NCBI RefSeq assembly: GCF_047675955.1
Contig: NC_132915.1
Span: 12,085,766 to 12,149,765 of the forward strand
Source of the DNA: Chlorocebus sabaeus
Lineage: Eukaryota > Chordata > Mammalia > Primates > Cercopithecidae
Direction: 5' to 3'
DNA: 64,000 nucleotides
The position numbers were made by a program, and so were the translations under genes. Below are positions 62,352 to 64,000 of this stretch, piece by piece; the stretch's first letter is position 1, and every line of letters starts with the position of its first letter. Below the pieces are notes generated by a model. That model was given only the letters and a program-made list of their open reading frames with translations. It made no database searches and had not been told where the DNA came from.

Positions 62352-62837
62352 GAATACTTAATAGGTGGTGCAATGAATTCCCATTGCATCATGTCAGGAA
62401 ACAACATCATCTCTGATTGTTTCTCTTTTTTTAATCTTAAGATTGATTAGTGAACCCAGGTCTTGTAGCCTGATCCATCCACGTAAAGGTGTCCATCAGC
62501 CTTTCCTCTCTTGATTGTAGCAGCCATTGATGATCATTTTCTAGATTCAATAATGTGTATGGATGTCAAAGAATGGGGTTCTAAAAATTTTTTTTGATGT
62601 GAAGAGTATTAGCTCATTTAATTAGTAAATTCAGAAGTGAAAAGTTATGTAGTGTCATCGGCTAATAACAGTTAACTGCTTTATGAGTACTAAGTTTTTT
62701 TTAATAGGATATTTAAGTTACACTTTTTATAGACTCGGGTTTTTCTTTTTTCCCTGAAGTTCTATTTAATAAGAGTAACAAGGAAAATCAGTTTTTGTGT
62801 GTATGAAATGAACATGTTTTATGCTTTTTTATTGTAG

Positions 62838-62982
62838 AAATCATTTCTCAAGAAGTTCAGTTGCTGCAGGTGGGCAAAAGGGAAAATCCTACTATACAAT
62901 TACATTTACTGTCAGTTTTCCACATAAAGATGATGTTTGCTACTTTGCTTATCACTATCCATATACGTATTCAACTTTACAG
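62838..62982 (+). CDS. AGTPBP1: AGTPBP1 coding exon: end of the N-domain (last exon in window)
   Basis: A 145-bp exon: A completes Lys, then 48 codons ending TYSTLQ at a phase-0 donor GTAAGA. It encodes NHFSRSSVAAGGQKGKSYYT, ITFTVSFPHKDDVCYFAYHY and PYTYSTLQ. YYTITF, the strand V-F-P and CYFAYHYPYTYS are the last conserved part of the CCP N-domain, just before the M14 peptidase domain with its zinc-binding HxxE. That domain is not in the window, so the sequence cannot show whether the enzyme is active. Codon 62914-62916 reads Ser where I recall Asn in human. No further exon is visible to 64000. Confidence 0.98.
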
Positions 62983-64000
62983 GTAAGAACTCTAAATTAA
63001 ATTGTATTATATGGATATGTGTAAGATAATGGAAGAAAATTGAGTTTAGTTAAATATTGTAACATAAGGAAAATGAAGTTTAGTTAAATATCATAACATA
63101 AGAAAAGGGTTTAGTGTTGAAGATTTTGGAAAATACTACAATATTTCTTGAGGAGTAAAATGGGAATGTGATTCTTATTTTTTTTTAATAGAAATATTAA
63201 GGAACTTTGACATGATTTTTACTTCCCATCTTTTGTTGAAATCCACAGTTCTCTGAGCTAAGATTCCATTATTTACAAATTTTAACCAGGTGAGATTTCT
63301 GCATGTTTAACCAGAATCTCATAGAAAATAGAATATTAGGAAAATGTGGATGCAATTTGAGTTTTTTTGAAGGAAAAATTGAGATCTTTTTCTGAAGGAA
63401 ACGGTTTTATTATGGAGACCTAGATCCAGATTTTTAAGAATCTGGGGTATAAGAGTTGTTTTGTGTGAGACCTTTTGAGATTTTGAATATTGGCAAAACG
63501 AAACTAAAAAACTAAACAAACAAGTCTAGTAATTAAATATCAACTGTGGTTGATATTTATTCTCAGAACAGAATATCTATTCTAATGGTCAAGTATCATG
63601 AAGGTGTGATCAATTTACCAATAAAGAAATTGGAACACTATAATTAGAAACAAGCTCCCAAATTATTAGAGAGGAGAAAATGAAAGAAAAATGTAGTCTA
63701 TAGAGCAGAAGAGAGATCAAACCTAAGAAGACTAAATGAGGCTGACAGCCTTCAATGAGACTTACTGTACTTTAATAAAGGTTACAACCTACCATAAAGG
63801 TACAATGTTCATGTATCTTTCTGTGCTTAGTAGTTCTACTTTTGGGTAATTTATCCTAGGAAAACAAATAAGAACGCACATAAAAATATATTTTCACTGT
63901 TTTTATTTGCCTGATTTTATGTTATTGTTCTTTACTGATTGTGCCTTTTAGTACATTTTGAATTCTGCTTTCTTTCAGTCCCCTTACCATGATGTTTTCC
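62983..64000 (+). other. AGTPBP1: AGTPBP1 intron, 5' part
   Basis: Begins GTAAGA and runs past the window end. 63780-63900 looks like an old L1M/L2 scrap (AATTTATCCTAGGAAAACAA). 63010-63110 has an AGTTTAGTTAAATAT(T/C) motif twice in tandem. The next exon, expected to start the approach to the peptidase domain, is not reached. Confidence 0.85.

Larger units (their letters stand above)
61500..62570 (-). mobile_element. Old L1M-type or similar repeat carrying the templated insertion
   Basis: 61520-61623 (AATCTTCAAACATTTACAAA, ATATTCATCACCCAGTTTCA) and 61858-62570 (ACCACAATGCTGTTATCACA, GGATCACACATTACATTTGA, GACATGTCCCTTAAGTCTGT, AGTTAGATCTAGAAGCTTGA) follow a familiar mammalian repeat order, split by the insertion. 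Family name is uncertain. Confidence 0.55.

Noticed and set aside
63985..64000. Candidate start of the next AGTPBP1 exon after CTTTCAG at the window end
   Set aside because: The bases after the AG (TCCCCTTACC) do not fit the residues I expect after TYSTLQ; the next exon is likely beyond the window.

Overview
The window is nuclear genomic DNA of a catarrhine primate, most likely an Old World monkey. It is AT-rich, crowded with Alu and L1 copies, and its one recognisable gene has typical vertebrate introns. Three Alu copies (15767-16073, 24553-24861, 49972-50269) carry bases I associate with the AluYR lineage of Cercopithecidae rather than human AluY, such as GGCTTGAGCC, GTGGCCCAG, GGTTTACGCC and CTAGTTTTTT on one strand. 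This points to a macaque, baboon, vervet or relative; I cannot name the species.

The gene is AGTPBP1 (CCP1/NNA1), the cytosolic carboxypeptidase that trims glutamates from tubulin and other acidic tails. It runs left to right on the + strand. Eight consecutive coding exons are visible: 7348-7445, 10893-11009, 20830-21542, 33440-33523, 35414-35500, 35585-35733, 58839-58926 and 62838-62982. All have GT/AG splice sites and their phases join without a break into 500 codons (33+39+237+28+29+50+29+49 by exon, split codons merged). They encode the acidic linker, a long weakly conserved middle section and most of the beta-sandwich N-domain that precedes the zinc peptidase domain. The promoter, the armadillo-like N-terminus and the catalytic M14 domain lie outside the window.

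Everything else is intron. 1-7347 is the 3' part of an intron with L1, MIR, L2, a Tigger-like element and an LTR-like repeat. 7446-33439 holds three introns with many Alus, an endogenous-retrovirus-like remnant and DNA transposon relics. 35501-35584 is an 84-bp mini-intron. 35734-58838 is a 23.1-kb intron holding two antisense L1s side by side (47845-54990), one lacking most of ORF2. 58927-62837 contains a complex templated insertion. I found no second gene, no RNA gene and no credible intron-hosted protein. The short open frames are mostly Alu- or L1-derived or chance.

I see no new multi-gene system. The most unusual structure is at 61625-61857, where a 35-bp segment copied from about 660 bp downstream is joined to an inverted copy of about 195 bp taken from 2.1 kb upstream.
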